Positions 15,370-24,385 of a DNA stretch of 52,261 bases are shown one piece after another. How positions within the stretch are numbered: the first letter of the stretch is position 1; each line of letters starts with the position of its first letter. The position numbers were made by a program, and so were the translations under genes. The stretch comes from Chitinophagaceae bacterium (lineage in GTDB: Bacteria > Bacteroidota > Bacteroidia > Chitinophagales > Chitinophagaceae): the NCBI GenBank assembly GCA_018335935.1, contig JAGXRG010000027.1:1-52261 (forward strand), given 5' to 3'. Under the pieces are notes generated by a model. The model was not told the origin of the DNA. It did no database searches and worked only from the letters and a program-made list of their open reading frames with translations.

Positions 15370-15509
15370 AGTATTTGTATTTGTTTTGGCTAACTTAATA
15401 ACTTTAAAACAAATTTCCTTATTATAGAATAAGATTTATATTTAATAACTTTTTATTCACAAATTGACAATACCTTGTACAAGCTTATTTCACCAATTAA
15501 ATAAATTTA

Positions 15510-15540
15510 TTTAGTGTGCAAGTGTCTATTCTTATTTTTG
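15510..15540 (+). promoter_or_regulatory. Putative promoter of the orphan TolC gene
   Basis: TTTA (15510-15513), a 19-bp gap, then TATTTTTG (15533-15540) matches the Bacteroidota promoter closely. The -7 element ends four bases before the ATG at 15545, implying a very short leader. Confidence 0.45.
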
Positions 15541-15544
15541 TTAT

Positions 15545-16996
15545 ATGAAGAATTTATTTTTTTATAGCTTGTTTTTTATAACAACTACATTATTGGGTCA
15601 GGATAAAAAAGTTTGGAGTTTAGAAGCATGTGTACAATATGCTATTCAAAATAATGTTTCAGTTAAGCAAGCTGATGTTGCAGCAAGACTTTCACAATTA
15701 GATGTTGACCGAGCCATTTATTTAACTCATCCTAATGTTAGTTTTAACACTAATGTGGGTGGTTTATTTGGTAGATCTGTAGATCCTACAACCAATCAGT
15801 TTGTATCTAGTCAGTTGGTTAATAACAATTACAATGTTAATGCTGGTATTCAGTTGTATAATTGGGGTAGTTTGAAATTGAATAAAGAGATTGCAACTTT
15901 TAATGCAAAAGCATCATTAATAGATATTGAAAGAATTACGAATGATGTATCATTAAATATTGCCACTTTTTATTTACAAGTTCTATCAGCAAAACAACAA
16001 TTAAAAATTTCTTCAATTCAGATAGATCAAACACAATCTCAATTAAATTTTACTAGATTAAGAGTTAATGCTGGATCGTTACCAGAATTAAATGCTGCAG
16101 AATTAGAAGCTCAATTAGCTAGAGATAGTGCAAGTTATATAAGTTCTAATGCAAATTATGCTTTAGCTTTAATACAATTAAAAGCTGCTATTAATTTAGA
16201 TATGGCTAGTGATTTTGAAGTTGAAACACCACCAGTAGAAAGTATAAAACTAGAGCCATTAATGAGTTTAGAACCTGAAAGTTTATACAAATTTGCAGTG
16301 GCTAATCAGCCTTTACAAAGAGCTAATGAATTAAGACTAAAATCTTCTTTACAATCTATTCAGTTTGCAAAAACTGCTTTTTATCCTACCATTTCACTTT
16401 ATGCTGGATTAAACTCAAGATTTGCTAATACCAGCATTAGAAATGATGGTTTAGTTTATAAGGGAGATGTACAAACTTCTTTCTATACACAAACTGGTAC
16501 AACAAAAAATTATGTTTTTCAACCTGATTATGAGTTTCAATCTAGTAAAAGGAATTTCTTTCAAATGTGGGAAGGCTGGGGCAATCAATTAGATCAGAAT
16601 TTCAGTCAAAATTTTGGTATTCAAATTCAAGTTCCAATTTTAAATAACGGAAGTTCTAGATTAGGATATGAGAGAGCTAAACTTAACTATAGAAATTCTG
16701 AGTTCACCAATGAACAAGCCAATATTACATTAAAGCAAAATATTTATCAGGCATTTCAAAATGCAAGTGCTGCATTACAAAGATTTAATATTTCTAAAAA
16801 GAGTGTAGACTTAGCTGCTGTTGCTTATGAATTTTCAAAAAAAAGATATGAAGCTGGACTTGGAACAACTCTTGATTTATTAACCAATCAGAATAATTAT
16901 AACAGAGCTCAACTAGATAAGTTGAACAATCAGTTTGAATATATTTTTAGAATGAAAATATTAGAGTTTTATAAAGGGCAAGGAATAAAACTTTAA
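15545..16996 (+). CDS. TolC family outer-membrane efflux protein (orphan)
   Basis: The 483-residue protein has a signal peptide (about 1-18, ending LLGQ) and the doubled helical hairpin layout of outer membrane efflux proteins, for example VWSLEACVQYAIQNNVSVKQAD at the start and YEAGLGTTLDLLTNQNNYNRAQ near the end. TolC trimers form the outer-membrane exit duct for efflux pumps or type I secretion. No adaptor or pump gene is adjacent, unlike the second TolC at 21776-23110. Its TAA overlaps the stop of the opposing TPR gene. Confidence 0.9.
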   Translation: MKNLFFYSLFFITTTLLGQDKKVWSLEACVQYAIQNNVSVKQADVAARLSQLDVDRAIYLTHPNVSFNTNVGGLFGRSVDPTTNQFVSSQLVNNNYNVNAGIQLYNWGSLKLNKEIATFNAKASLIDIERITNDVSLNIATFYLQVLSAKQQLKISSIQIDQTQSQLNFTRLRVNAGSLPELNAAELEAQLARDSASYISSNANYALALIQLKAAINLDMASDFEVETPPVESIKLEPLMSLEPESLYKFAVANQPLQRANELRLKSSLQSIQFAKTAFYPTISLYAGLNSRFANTSIRNDGLVYKGDVQTSFYTQTGTTKNYVFQPDYEFQSSKRNFFQMWEGWGNQLDQNFSQNFGIQIQVPILNNGSSRLGYERAKLNYRNSEFTNEQANITLKQNIYQAFQNASAALQRFNISKKSVDLAAVAYEFSKKRYEAGLGTTLDLLTNQNNYNRAQLDKLNNQFEYIFRMKILEFYKGQGIKL

Positions 16997-17973
16997 TTGG
17001 TTTGGTAGAACTGACCTGTGATTAATTTAAACACTCTACCTTCTTGAAACTGCTTGAATTTATTAGCTTCTACAAGATTTGCATCTACCCAATTTTTATA
17101 TTGAATAGGGTCTACAGCAATGCCAAATAACCATTGATTATAGGCATCAAACATACCTTCTTGTAGTAAGAATCTTTGTTGATCAAATAATCTGAATGAA
17201 TATTTTTCGTTGTGTTTATTGTGATACCAATTTAAAATAAACTTTGTTCTAATAGCAGATAAGCGATAGGCTGTTAAACTTTCAGTAGTACTACCTAATA
17301 AGTTCAGCACTTCTTTTTCAAAATCATTATTGGGTGTAACACCTAAGTATAAAATTTTTTTATAGGCATCTAAAACTGTTGATTTTACTTCAGCAGTTCG
17401 AACTGTATAACTTTCAAGGTTAACAAAAATTTCACCATAGATAATCGTCCAAAAATAATTTTTAGTTGCACTATAATACATAGTTGCATAGTAATAATTA
17501 TTGGGATAATTCGGATCTACTTCAATACCTTTTTTCCAATTTTTAATAGCTTCAGGAAGTTTTTTATCTATTACATATAAGTCTGCTAATTCTGTATACA
17601 AAACACCAGAATTTGGAAATTTTACTAATCCTGATTTATATAATTTTTCACAATCTTTAAAATTTCCTTGAGCTTTATAATTCATACCCAAAATCTGATA
17701 ATCTTTTTCTTCAACAGAAAGTTCATCAATAAATTTCTTTGAAATTTCAATGCTTTTGTTATAGTCTTTTTTTAGAAAGCACAAATAGGCAAAATCTTTT
17801 TGAGCTGCAATATTGTTTGGCTCAACTCCAAATAATTTATTAAAGACAAGCGTTGCATTTTCATAATCTCCTTCAATCATAAGGTTTTTAGCAGTCTTAT
17901 GTAAGTCAGACATAGGCTGAGCTACCACAAGTTGAACTAATAGAACCATGAGTAAAGAAAGCAAGGATTTCAT
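16993..17973 (-). CDS. Secreted TPR-repeat protein
   Basis: The 326-residue protein has a signal peptide (about 1-18) and tandem tetratricopeptide helices over about 20-165 (for example GDYENATLVFNKLFGVEPNN and PEAIKNWKKGIEVDPNYPN). The C-terminal half is helical without a recognised domain. TPR proteins serve as protein-binding scaffolds. It is the last gene of a likely operon after serC and the DUF1015 gene (gaps 17 and 6 bp), and its stop overlaps the convergent TolC stop. Confidence 0.82.
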   Translation of the reverse strand: MKSLLSLLMVLLVQLVVAQPMSDLHKTAKNLMIEGDYENATLVFNKLFGVEPNNIAAQKDFAYLCFLKKDYNKSIEISKKFIDELSVEEKDYQILGMNYKAQGNFKDCEKLYKSGLVKFPNSGVLYTELADLYVIDKKLPEAIKNWKKGIEVDPNYPNNYYYATMYYSATKNYFWTIIYGEIFVNLESYTVRTAEVKSTVLDAYKKILYLGVTPNNDFEKEVLNLLGSTTESLTAYRLSAIRTKFILNWYHNKHNEKYSFRLFDQQRFLLQEGMFDAYNQWLFGIAVDPIQYKNWVDANLVEANKFKQFQEGRVFKLITGQFYQTN

Positions 17974-17979
17974 ATTATC

Positions 17980-19212
17980 TTAATAAATTAAATGTGTTAA
18001 TAAGCCATCTCTTAACTTAGGTTCAAACCAAGTACTTTTTGGTGGCATTACATTACCACTATCTGCAATATCAAATAGCTGATGAATAGTTACAGGAAAT
18101 AAACTAAATGCTGCAGCCATTTCTCCACTATTTACTCTTTTTTCTAATTCACCTAATCCTCTAATTCCACCTACAAAATCAACTCGCTTATCTGTTCGTT
18201 GATCTACAATATTTAATAATGGAGTGAATATATTATTTTGAAGAATTGAAATATCTAAAACACCTATAGGATCTGTAGTATAAGTATTTTCTTTAGCTAC
18301 CAGCTTATACCATTTCTTATCTACATACAAACCTAGTTCATGTAACTGAGCAGGACGAAAAGCTTTTTCACCAACTAAACTTACCAAAAATTTCTCTTCT
18401 AATTTAGTTAGAAAATCTTGAGTTGAAAATCCATTTAAATCGGTAACTACTCTATTATAATCTAAAATAGCTAGTTGATCTGATGGAAATAATGTTGTTA
18501 AAAAATAGTTGCTTTCTTCTGTAGCCTTATCACCCAAAGCAGCTCTTACTTTAGCTGCTGATGCTGCTCTGTGATGTCCATCTGCTATATATGTACAAGG
18601 AACTTTTTCTTCAAAAATTTGAGTAATATTCTCAATGATTGCATCTTCATTAACCACCCAAATAGTATGTTGAATTTGATCGTCGGCAGTAAAATTATAT
18701 ATTGGATTTTTATTAGCTTTCCATTTTTCTATTAGCACATCCAACTCTTCAACATTTCTATAAGCTAAAAAAACATTTCCGGTTTGTGCTCCAGAAGTTT
18801 TGATATGATTGATTCTATCTAACTCTTTTTCTGGTCTGGTAAATTCATGTTTTTTAATGATGTCATTTTCATAATCATCAACACTGCTCACACAAACTAA
18901 ACCTGTTTGACTTCTGCCATTCATGATGAGCTGATAGATGTAATAACAAGCTTTATTATCTTGAAATAAAACATTTCGGCTAATGAAAGCTTCTAAATTA
19001 GCTTTAGCTTTCTCATAAACTTCTGTTGCATGAATATCTACATCATCTGGTAAGCTTACCTCACTTTTTGTAATGTGTAAAAAAGAATGTGGGTTGCCTT
19101 GAACTTCAATTTTAGCTTCAGCACTGTTTAATACATCATAGGGTCTGCTGGCAACTTGTTTTGCAAATTGTGCTTCGGGTCTTAATGCTTTAAATGGTCG
19201 AATATTACTCAT
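17980..19212 (-). CDS. DUF1015 family protein
   Basis: The 410-residue protein matches the DUF1015 family: the start IRPFKALRPEAQFAKQVASRPYDVL, the motif HEFTRPEKELDRINHIKTSGAQTGNVF and the histidine-rich YIADGHHRAASAA are all present. The biochemical role is not established. The family is commonly found next to serine biosynthesis genes, and here it follows serC by 17 bp, which suggests a link to serine metabolism. Cytoplasmic; no signal peptide is seen. Confidence 0.88.
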   Translation of the reverse strand: MSNIRPFKALRPEAQFAKQVASRPYDVLNSAEAKIEVQGNPHSFLHITKSEVSLPDDVDIHATEVYEKAKANLEAFISRNVLFQDNKACYYIYQLIMNGRSQTGLVCVSSVDDYENDIIKKHEFTRPEKELDRINHIKTSGAQTGNVFLAYRNVEELDVLIEKWKANKNPIYNFTADDQIQHTIWVVNEDAIIENITQIFEEKVPCTYIADGHHRAASAAKVRAALGDKATEESNYFLTTLFPSDQLAILDYNRVVTDLNGFSTQDFLTKLEEKFLVSLVGEKAFRPAQLHELGLYVDKKWYKLVAKENTYTTDPIGVLDISILQNNIFTPLLNIVDQRTDKRVDFVGGIRGLGELEKRVNSGEMAAAFSLFPVTIHQLFDIADSGNVMPPKSTWFEPKLRDGLLTHLIY

Positions 19213-19229
19213 AAATTATTGCTATTAAA

Positions 19230-20300
19230 TTATCCTCTTTTATTTGAAAAATCTTTTGCTACATCACAAAATGCTTCAACACTTTTGTAAGGTAAAGCAT
19301 TATACATACTTACTCTTATGCCTCCAACTGTTCTATAACCTTTAACCCCAACCATACCATTCTCTTTACAAGTTTCTAGAAATTCGTTTTGTATTGCTTC
19401 ATCTTTTATAAAGAAAACGGCATTCATTTTACTTCTATCTTCTTTATTAATTGGGCAATGAAATAAGGGTAAAGAATCAATAGTTTGATATAGTAGATTA
19501 GCTTTACGATTATTTCTTTTTTCCATTTCATCTAATCCGCCTTCTTTTTTTATCCACCTTAAAGTTAGCAAAGAAACATAGATTGCAAATACAGGAGGCG
19601 TATTTAAAACAGAATTAGCCTTAATATGATTTCTATAATCTAAAATTGCAGGAATGGGTTTTTCTAAATTTTGTAATAATGATTTTTTAACTACAACAAC
19701 ATTTACACCAGCAGCTCCCATATTTTTTTGAGCACCAGCATAAATTAAACTAAACTGATTAAAGTTTAAATTTCTACTAAAAATATCACTACTCATATCT
19801 GCCACTAAAGGCACTGTTGTTTTAGGAAATTGATGCCACTGAGTTCCTTCAACAGTATTATTTGTTGTGATATGAAGATATTTAGAATGAGAAGGAATAC
19901 TATACTCTTTATTAATATAAGTGTAGTTTCTATCTTTTGAACTTGCAGCAATGTGTAATTTACCAAACAATGCTGCTTCTTGTATTGCTTTATGCCCCCA
20001 TATACCATCATCACAATAAGCAGCAGTATCATGAACGTTTAATAGATTCATTGGTACTTGCATAAACTGAGTAGTTGCACCACCATGCAAGAAAAGAACT
20101 TCATAATCATCGTTCAAATTCATTAGTTCTTTAACCAAAGCTTTTGCTTCGTCAATTACTTCTAAAAACCAACTTGTTCTATGTCCTATCTCTAAAAGAG
20201 ATAAACCAATATTATTAAAATTTAAAATGGCTTGAGAGGCTTGTTCAAGCACTTCTTGAGGTAAAATAGAGGGACCAGAATTAAAATTATGCTTTTTCAT
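19230..20300 (-). CDS. serC: Phosphoserine aminotransferase
   Basis: SerC converts 3-phosphohydroxypyruvate and glutamate to phosphoserine in serine biosynthesis. At 356 residues the length is typical. It opens with KHNFNSGPSILPQEVLEQA and contains LFLHGGATTQFMQVPMN, the PLP-lysine motif GAQKNMGAAG, and RTVGGIRVSMYNALP near the C-terminus. It heads a minus-strand operon with DUF1015 and TPR genes. serA, often adjacent in Bacteroidota, is absent here. Confidence 0.96.
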   Translation of the reverse strand: MKKHNFNSGPSILPQEVLEQASQAILNFNNIGLSLLEIGHRTSWFLEVIDEAKALVKELMNLNDDYEVLFLHGGATTQFMQVPMNLLNVHDTAAYCDDGIWGHKAIQEAALFGKLHIAASSKDRNYTYINKEYSIPSHSKYLHITTNNTVEGTQWHQFPKTTVPLVADMSSDIFSRNLNFNQFSLIYAGAQKNMGAAGVNVVVVKKSLLQNLEKPIPAILDYRNHIKANSVLNTPPVFAIYVSLLTLRWIKKEGGLDEMEKRNNRKANLLYQTIDSLPLFHCPINKEDRSKMNAVFFIKDEAIQNEFLETCKENGMVGVKGYRTVGGIRVSMYNALPYKSVEAFCDVAKDFSNKRG

Positions 20301-20382
20301 TATTCCAAATCAACATTGCAAATTAAGTGATTCTAAAATTAATGAATGTTAAAGCAAGTATAAACGGCTATGAATTAGAGCA

Positions 20383-21018
20383 TTAATTATTATCTTCTAA
20401 ACCAACTACACCACCACTTACTGCAAATTTCATAGCCTCTGAAGCAGATAAATGATGTAAGGGTCTTACTTTATCTTTAGGTACAATGTAAGTAATTCCA
20501 CTTATTGCATAAGATAGTGGAACATATACAACTAGATATCCTTTCATATCAAAATTTTCAGCATCGTTTAAAGTGATGAAACCAATACGCCAAATATCCG
20601 GACTATCAATATTTACTAAAACGGGTTTATCGAATTTCTTTTTATCGCCTGCAAAAGCTTCAAAAAAGTCTTTTACCGATGAATAAATAATTTTAATGCC
20701 TGGTGTTTTTTCTAATACTTTATCAAACAACTCAACTAATCTTCCCACCATAAATAATGATGATAGCCAACCCACTAAAAGCACTAAACTGATAACTATT
20801 ATAAAACCTAAGCCAGGAATTTTATCAATATTTCCTTCGGCATTTCTTTTAATCCATTCAGGAAAAATAGAATGCATTAAGCTAGGCAGAATATCATCAA
20901 TAAAATTAAACAAACCTACAATGGCCCAGACTGTAATTCCAATAGGAGCCAATACAACTAAACCTTGTAAAAAAAGTTGTAATAATCTTTTTCCTATTTC
21001 TTTATAATTAGGTTTCAT
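20383..21018 (-). CDS. DUF502 family membrane protein
   Basis: The 211-residue protein has two N-terminal membrane segments (about 12-38 and 68-92) and a C-terminal soluble domain ending in VPLSYAISGITYIVPKDKVRPL and the polar SASEAMKFAVSGGVV, characteristic of DUF502. The molecular function is unknown; plant relatives are CONTINUOUS VASCULAR RING-like proteins. It lies 82 bp upstream of serC on the same strand and may be part of the same transcript. Confidence 0.85.
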   Translation of the reverse strand: MKPNYKEIGKRLLQLFLQGLVVLAPIGITVWAIVGLFNFIDDILPSLMHSIFPEWIKRNAEGNIDKIPGLGFIIVISLVLLVGWLSSLFMVGRLVELFDKVLEKTPGIKIIYSSVKDFFEAFAGDKKKFDKPVLVNIDSPDIWRIGFITLNDAENFDMKGYLVVYVPLSYAISGITYIVPKDKVRPLHHLSASEAMKFAVSGGVVGLEDNN

Positions 21019-21108
21019 AACTCAAAAATACTTTAAAGTTTATTGAGCCAAAGGTTTATTTCAGTAAAACCTGATTTTTACCATTCATAAAAAAATGATA
21101 TTGGAAAC

Positions 21109-21139
21109 TTTGGTTACGTTAAAAGTTTCCTTAGTTTCG
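21109..21139 (+). promoter_or_regulatory. Putative promoter of the efflux operon
   Basis: TTTG (21109-21112), 19 bp, then TAGTTTCG (21132-21139) fits TTTG-N19-TAnnTTTG with one mismatch. The TetR ATG is at 21147. A TetR operator could overlap this region, but no convincing palindrome was found. Confidence 0.5.
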
Positions 21140-21146
21140 CACCTTC

Positions 21147-21755
21147 ATGACAGAAGTACAAGAAAGAATATTATTAAAATCTGATGAATTGTTCAGAAAG
21201 TTTGGTATAAGAGCCGTTACCATGGATGAAATTGCTCTCAATTCAGGCATTAGCAAAAAAACGGTTTATCAGTATTTTAAAGATAAAAATGAACTAGTTG
21301 ATGCAGTGATGATGACACATTTTGATAGCAACTATAAAAAATGTGAAACCTGTTGCAAAGAAGCTAGTAATGCCATTGAAGAAATTTTTATGTTAATGAA
21401 ACACATTGGAGAAGATTTTAGAAATCTAAATCCAATTATATTATTAGATCTCGAAAAATTTCACAACAAAACTTTTGAAAAATTTCAAACCCATTTAGAT
21501 GAAAATATTACACAAATGGTTTTAAATAATTTAGAAAGAGGCATTAAAGAAAAGCTTTACAGAGATAATATGCAAACAGAAATTGTTGCTCGATTTAGAA
21601 TGGCATCTATTTGGATTTTATTCGACCAAAAAATATTTCCCTATCCAAAGTTTGAACTAAGCAATGTATTTAAAGAAGTATTGCTCCTTTTTTTATATGG
21701 ATTAGTTACACCAAAAGGTTATCAGCTCATTGAAAAATATCAAACACCACAATAA
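21147..21755 (+). CDS. TetR family transcriptional regulator
   Basis: The 202-residue protein has an N-terminal TetR helix-turn-helix at about 6-52 (LFRKFGIRAVTMDEIALN followed by SGISKKTVYQYFKDK). The C-terminal ligand-binding half is helical and unassigned. It is the first gene of a plus-strand operon with TolC, adaptor and RND pump, so it probably represses that operon and its own promoter in response to a toxic ligand. Confidence 0.9.
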   Translation: MTEVQERILLKSDELFRKFGIRAVTMDEIALNSGISKKTVYQYFKDKNELVDAVMMTHFDSNYKKCETCCKEASNAIEEIFMLMKHIGEDFRNLNPIILLDLEKFHNKTFEKFQTHLDENITQMVLNNLERGIKEKLYRDNMQTEIVARFRMASIWILFDQKIFPYPKFELSNVFKEVLLLFLYGLVTPKGYQLIEKYQTPQ

Positions 21756-21775
21756 AAATTTATAAAAATTATACA

Positions 21776-23110
21776 ATGTATCGATTGAAATTTCTAGTAT
21801 TAAATTTTAGTTTATTACTTCTGTTATCGAGCCCAACACTTGCTCAAACTAAACATCAATTTTCGCTACAACAAGCAGTTGACTATGCTTCAAAAAATAA
21901 TGTTCAGGTAAAGAATGCTTTGCTCAATGTTCAAATGCAAGAACAAAATAATAAAATTATTACTGCAGCTGCTTTCCCAACTATTGATGCAAATGTTGGA
22001 ACCACTTATTTTATTGATATACCAGTTTCTTTAATTCCTGGTGAAGTATTTGGACAACCTCAAGGTACTTATATTCCAGTGCAATTTGGTACTAAATACA
22101 ACACTACTGCTAGTGTACAATTAAAACAATTACTTTTTGATGGGCAAGTTTTTGTGGGCTTACAAGCTCGTGATGCCTCTATGCAATTTCAAAAGAAAGC
22201 TGTTGAAGTAACTGAGCAAAACATTAAGGCCAATGTACAAAAAATCTATTATCAGCTTGTTGTAGCTAAAAAACAAGTTGAATTATTAGATGCCAATATT
22301 ACCAGATTAAAAAAACTACAACATGATGTGAATGAAATTTATAAAAATGGATTTGCAGAAAAATTAGATGTAGATAAACTAGTAGTTTCTTTAAACAACC
22401 TTCAAACAGAAAAACAAAAAGTTATTAATAATATTAGTATAGGGTATGTTGGTTTAAAAACCTTAATGGGCATGCCTATTGCAGATGAATTAATTTTAAC
22501 TGATGAAATTTCTGAAACTGAAATTAAAAAAGATATTCTTTTAGATAGTGTTCAATACTCAGATAGAAAAGAGTATCAATACTTACAAATAGCAAAAGAC
22601 TTAAATAACTACAACATTAAAAGATATCAATTAAGCTATTTACCAACCATTTCTTTTAATGCTAATTATAGCAAACAAGCTTTGAGAAATAAATATACTT
22701 TCTTCGAAAGAGGAGATTGGTTTACCTCATCATTTGTAGGATTAAATATCAATATGCCCATCTTTAGTGGCTTTAGTAAAGATTCTAAATTAAGATTAGC
22801 CAGATTAGATCTTCAACAAACTACCAATAACATTGAGAACTTAAAAATTACTATTAATGCTGAAGCCGAACAAGCAAAACTGAAATTAATTTCTGCAATT
22901 GAAACCATTGATATTCAAAAAAGGAATATGCTTTTAGCAGAAAAAGTATACGATCAAACCAAGAAAAAATATGAAGTGGGTACAGGTTCAAACACAGAAA
23001 TCACCACTGCCGAAACAGAATTAAAAGCAGCACAAACCAATTACATAGCTGCCTTATACGATGCTATAATAACAAAAGTAGATTATTTAAAAGCAGTAGG
23101 AAAACTATAA
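21776..23110 (+). CDS. TolC family outer-membrane factor of RND pump
   Basis: The 444-residue protein has a signal peptide (ending SPTLAQ) and the outer membrane efflux protein fold with paired helical hairpins (FSLQQAVDYASKNNVQVKNA at the start, YEVGTGSNTEITTAETELKAAQ near the end). It lies 20 bp after TetR and 31 bp before the adaptor, which makes it the outer-membrane part of the tripartite pump encoded here. Confidence 0.92.
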   Translation: MYRLKFLVLNFSLLLLLSSPTLAQTKHQFSLQQAVDYASKNNVQVKNALLNVQMQEQNNKIITAAAFPTIDANVGTTYFIDIPVSLIPGEVFGQPQGTYIPVQFGTKYNTTASVQLKQLLFDGQVFVGLQARDASMQFQKKAVEVTEQNIKANVQKIYYQLVVAKKQVELLDANITRLKKLQHDVNEIYKNGFAEKLDVDKLVVSLNNLQTEKQKVINNISIGYVGLKTLMGMPIADELILTDEISETEIKKDILLDSVQYSDRKEYQYLQIAKDLNNYNIKRYQLSYLPTISFNANYSKQALRNKYTFFERGDWFTSSFVGLNINMPIFSGFSKDSKLRLARLDLQQTTNNIENLKITINAEAEQAKLKLISAIETIDIQKRNMLLAEKVYDQTKKKYEVGTGSNTEITTAETELKAAQTNYIAALYDAIITKVDYLKAVGKL

Positions 23111-23141
23111 ATCAATTTAAAATAATTAAGCAAAATATATC

Positions 23142-24338
23142 ATGAAAAAAATACAAATTTCTATCTTAACCATCTCTACTATTTTATTGATAGCTTGTGG
23201 TTCATCTAACGATGTATTATCGAAAAAGAAAGCTGAATTGGAATCTTTGCAACAAGAAGTGTTAGCTACAAATGAAAAAATAAAAACACTTGAACTAGAA
23301 ATTGCTAAGCTTGATACTAGTGCTAAAGTTGAAAACAATGATAATGCAAAACTCATTGGTATAACAACCCTTGCTACAACAGATTTTAAACATGTAATAG
23401 ATATTCAAGGCAAGGTTGATGCAGAAAATATTTCTTATGTATCTCCTCGTTTAGGTGGTGGACAGGTTAAAGCAATCTATGTAAAAAAAGGGGAATATGT
23501 AAAAAAAGGTCAACTGATTTTAAAGTTAGATGATGCAGTGGCTCGACAATCATTAATAGCAGCAAAACAAAGCTTAGAAACTATTAAAACACAAGTTGCA
23601 TTAGCAAAAGATTTATATAATCGACAAAATAATTTGTGGAAGCAAGGCATTGGAACCGAAGTACAATTAATTAGTGCAAAAGCACAAGCAGAAACTTTAG
23701 AAAAACAATTAGCTGCTGGTGAAGCCAATTATAGAACAGCACAAGAACAAGCTTCTGCATTAAATGTTGTAAGTGATGTTGATGGAGTTGTTGATGAATT
23801 AAATGTTAGAGTTGGTGAATTTTTTACTGGCTTTATAGCAAATATGCCTCAAGTAAAAATTGTTAATACCAATACTTTAAAAGTAGTAACTGAAGTTCCA
23901 GAAAATTATATTGCTCGTGTAAAAGTGGGCACTCCAGTAGAATTATTTTTAACCGATATTAATAAAACTTATAACAGTAAAATTTCATTTGCTGCTAAAA
24001 CTATAAATCCAAATAACAGAAGTTTTACTGCCGAAGCAAAAATTCCTTTCGATGGTTTAAGCAGACCAAATCAGAATGTACAAATAAAAATTCAAGATTA
24101 TATTTCTAAAAACACCATTGCTATTCCTGTTAACACAATTCAAACAGACGATAAAGGCAAGTTTGTTTATATAGCAGTTGCAGAAGGAAAAAATTTAATT
24201 GCCAGAAAAAAACAAGTTACAGTTGGAGAGTTAAGTGATAATTTGATAGAAGTTAAGACTGGCTTGGCATCTGGCGACCAACTTATCACAGAAGGTTTTC
24301 AAACAGTATATGATGGTCAGTCGTTAAGAACAAAATAA
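23142..24338 (+). CDS. RND efflux periplasmic adaptor (membrane fusion protein), lipoprotein
   Basis: The 398-residue protein has a lipobox LIAC (Cys19). A charged coiled coil (about 27-62) comes before the usual adaptor domains; this extra N-terminal helix is unusual for the family. The lipoyl/barrel-sandwich halves are visible as VSPRLGGGQVKAIYVKKGEYVKKGQ and VVSDVDGVVDELNVRVGEF, with a helical hairpin between them and beta-barrel and membrane-proximal domains to the end. It connects the TolC-like duct to the RND pump. Confidence 0.92.
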   Translation: MKKIQISILTISTILLIACGSSNDVLSKKKAELESLQQEVLATNEKIKTLELEIAKLDTSAKVENNDNAKLIGITTLATTDFKHVIDIQGKVDAENISYVSPRLGGGQVKAIYVKKGEYVKKGQLILKLDDAVARQSLIAAKQSLETIKTQVALAKDLYNRQNNLWKQGIGTEVQLISAKAQAETLEKQLAAGEANYRTAQEQASALNVVSDVDGVVDELNVRVGEFFTGFIANMPQVKIVNTNTLKVVTEVPENYIARVKVGTPVELFLTDINKTYNSKISFAAKTINPNNRSFTAEAKIPFDGLSRPNQNVQIKIQDYISKNTIAIPVNTIQTDDKGKFVYIAVAEGKNLIARKKQVTVGELSDNLIEVKTGLASGDQLITEGFQTVYDGQSLRTK

Positions 24339-24385
24339 TTGATACATCATCGTACAAATCATCTTTTCTCTTTTAAAATATTACA

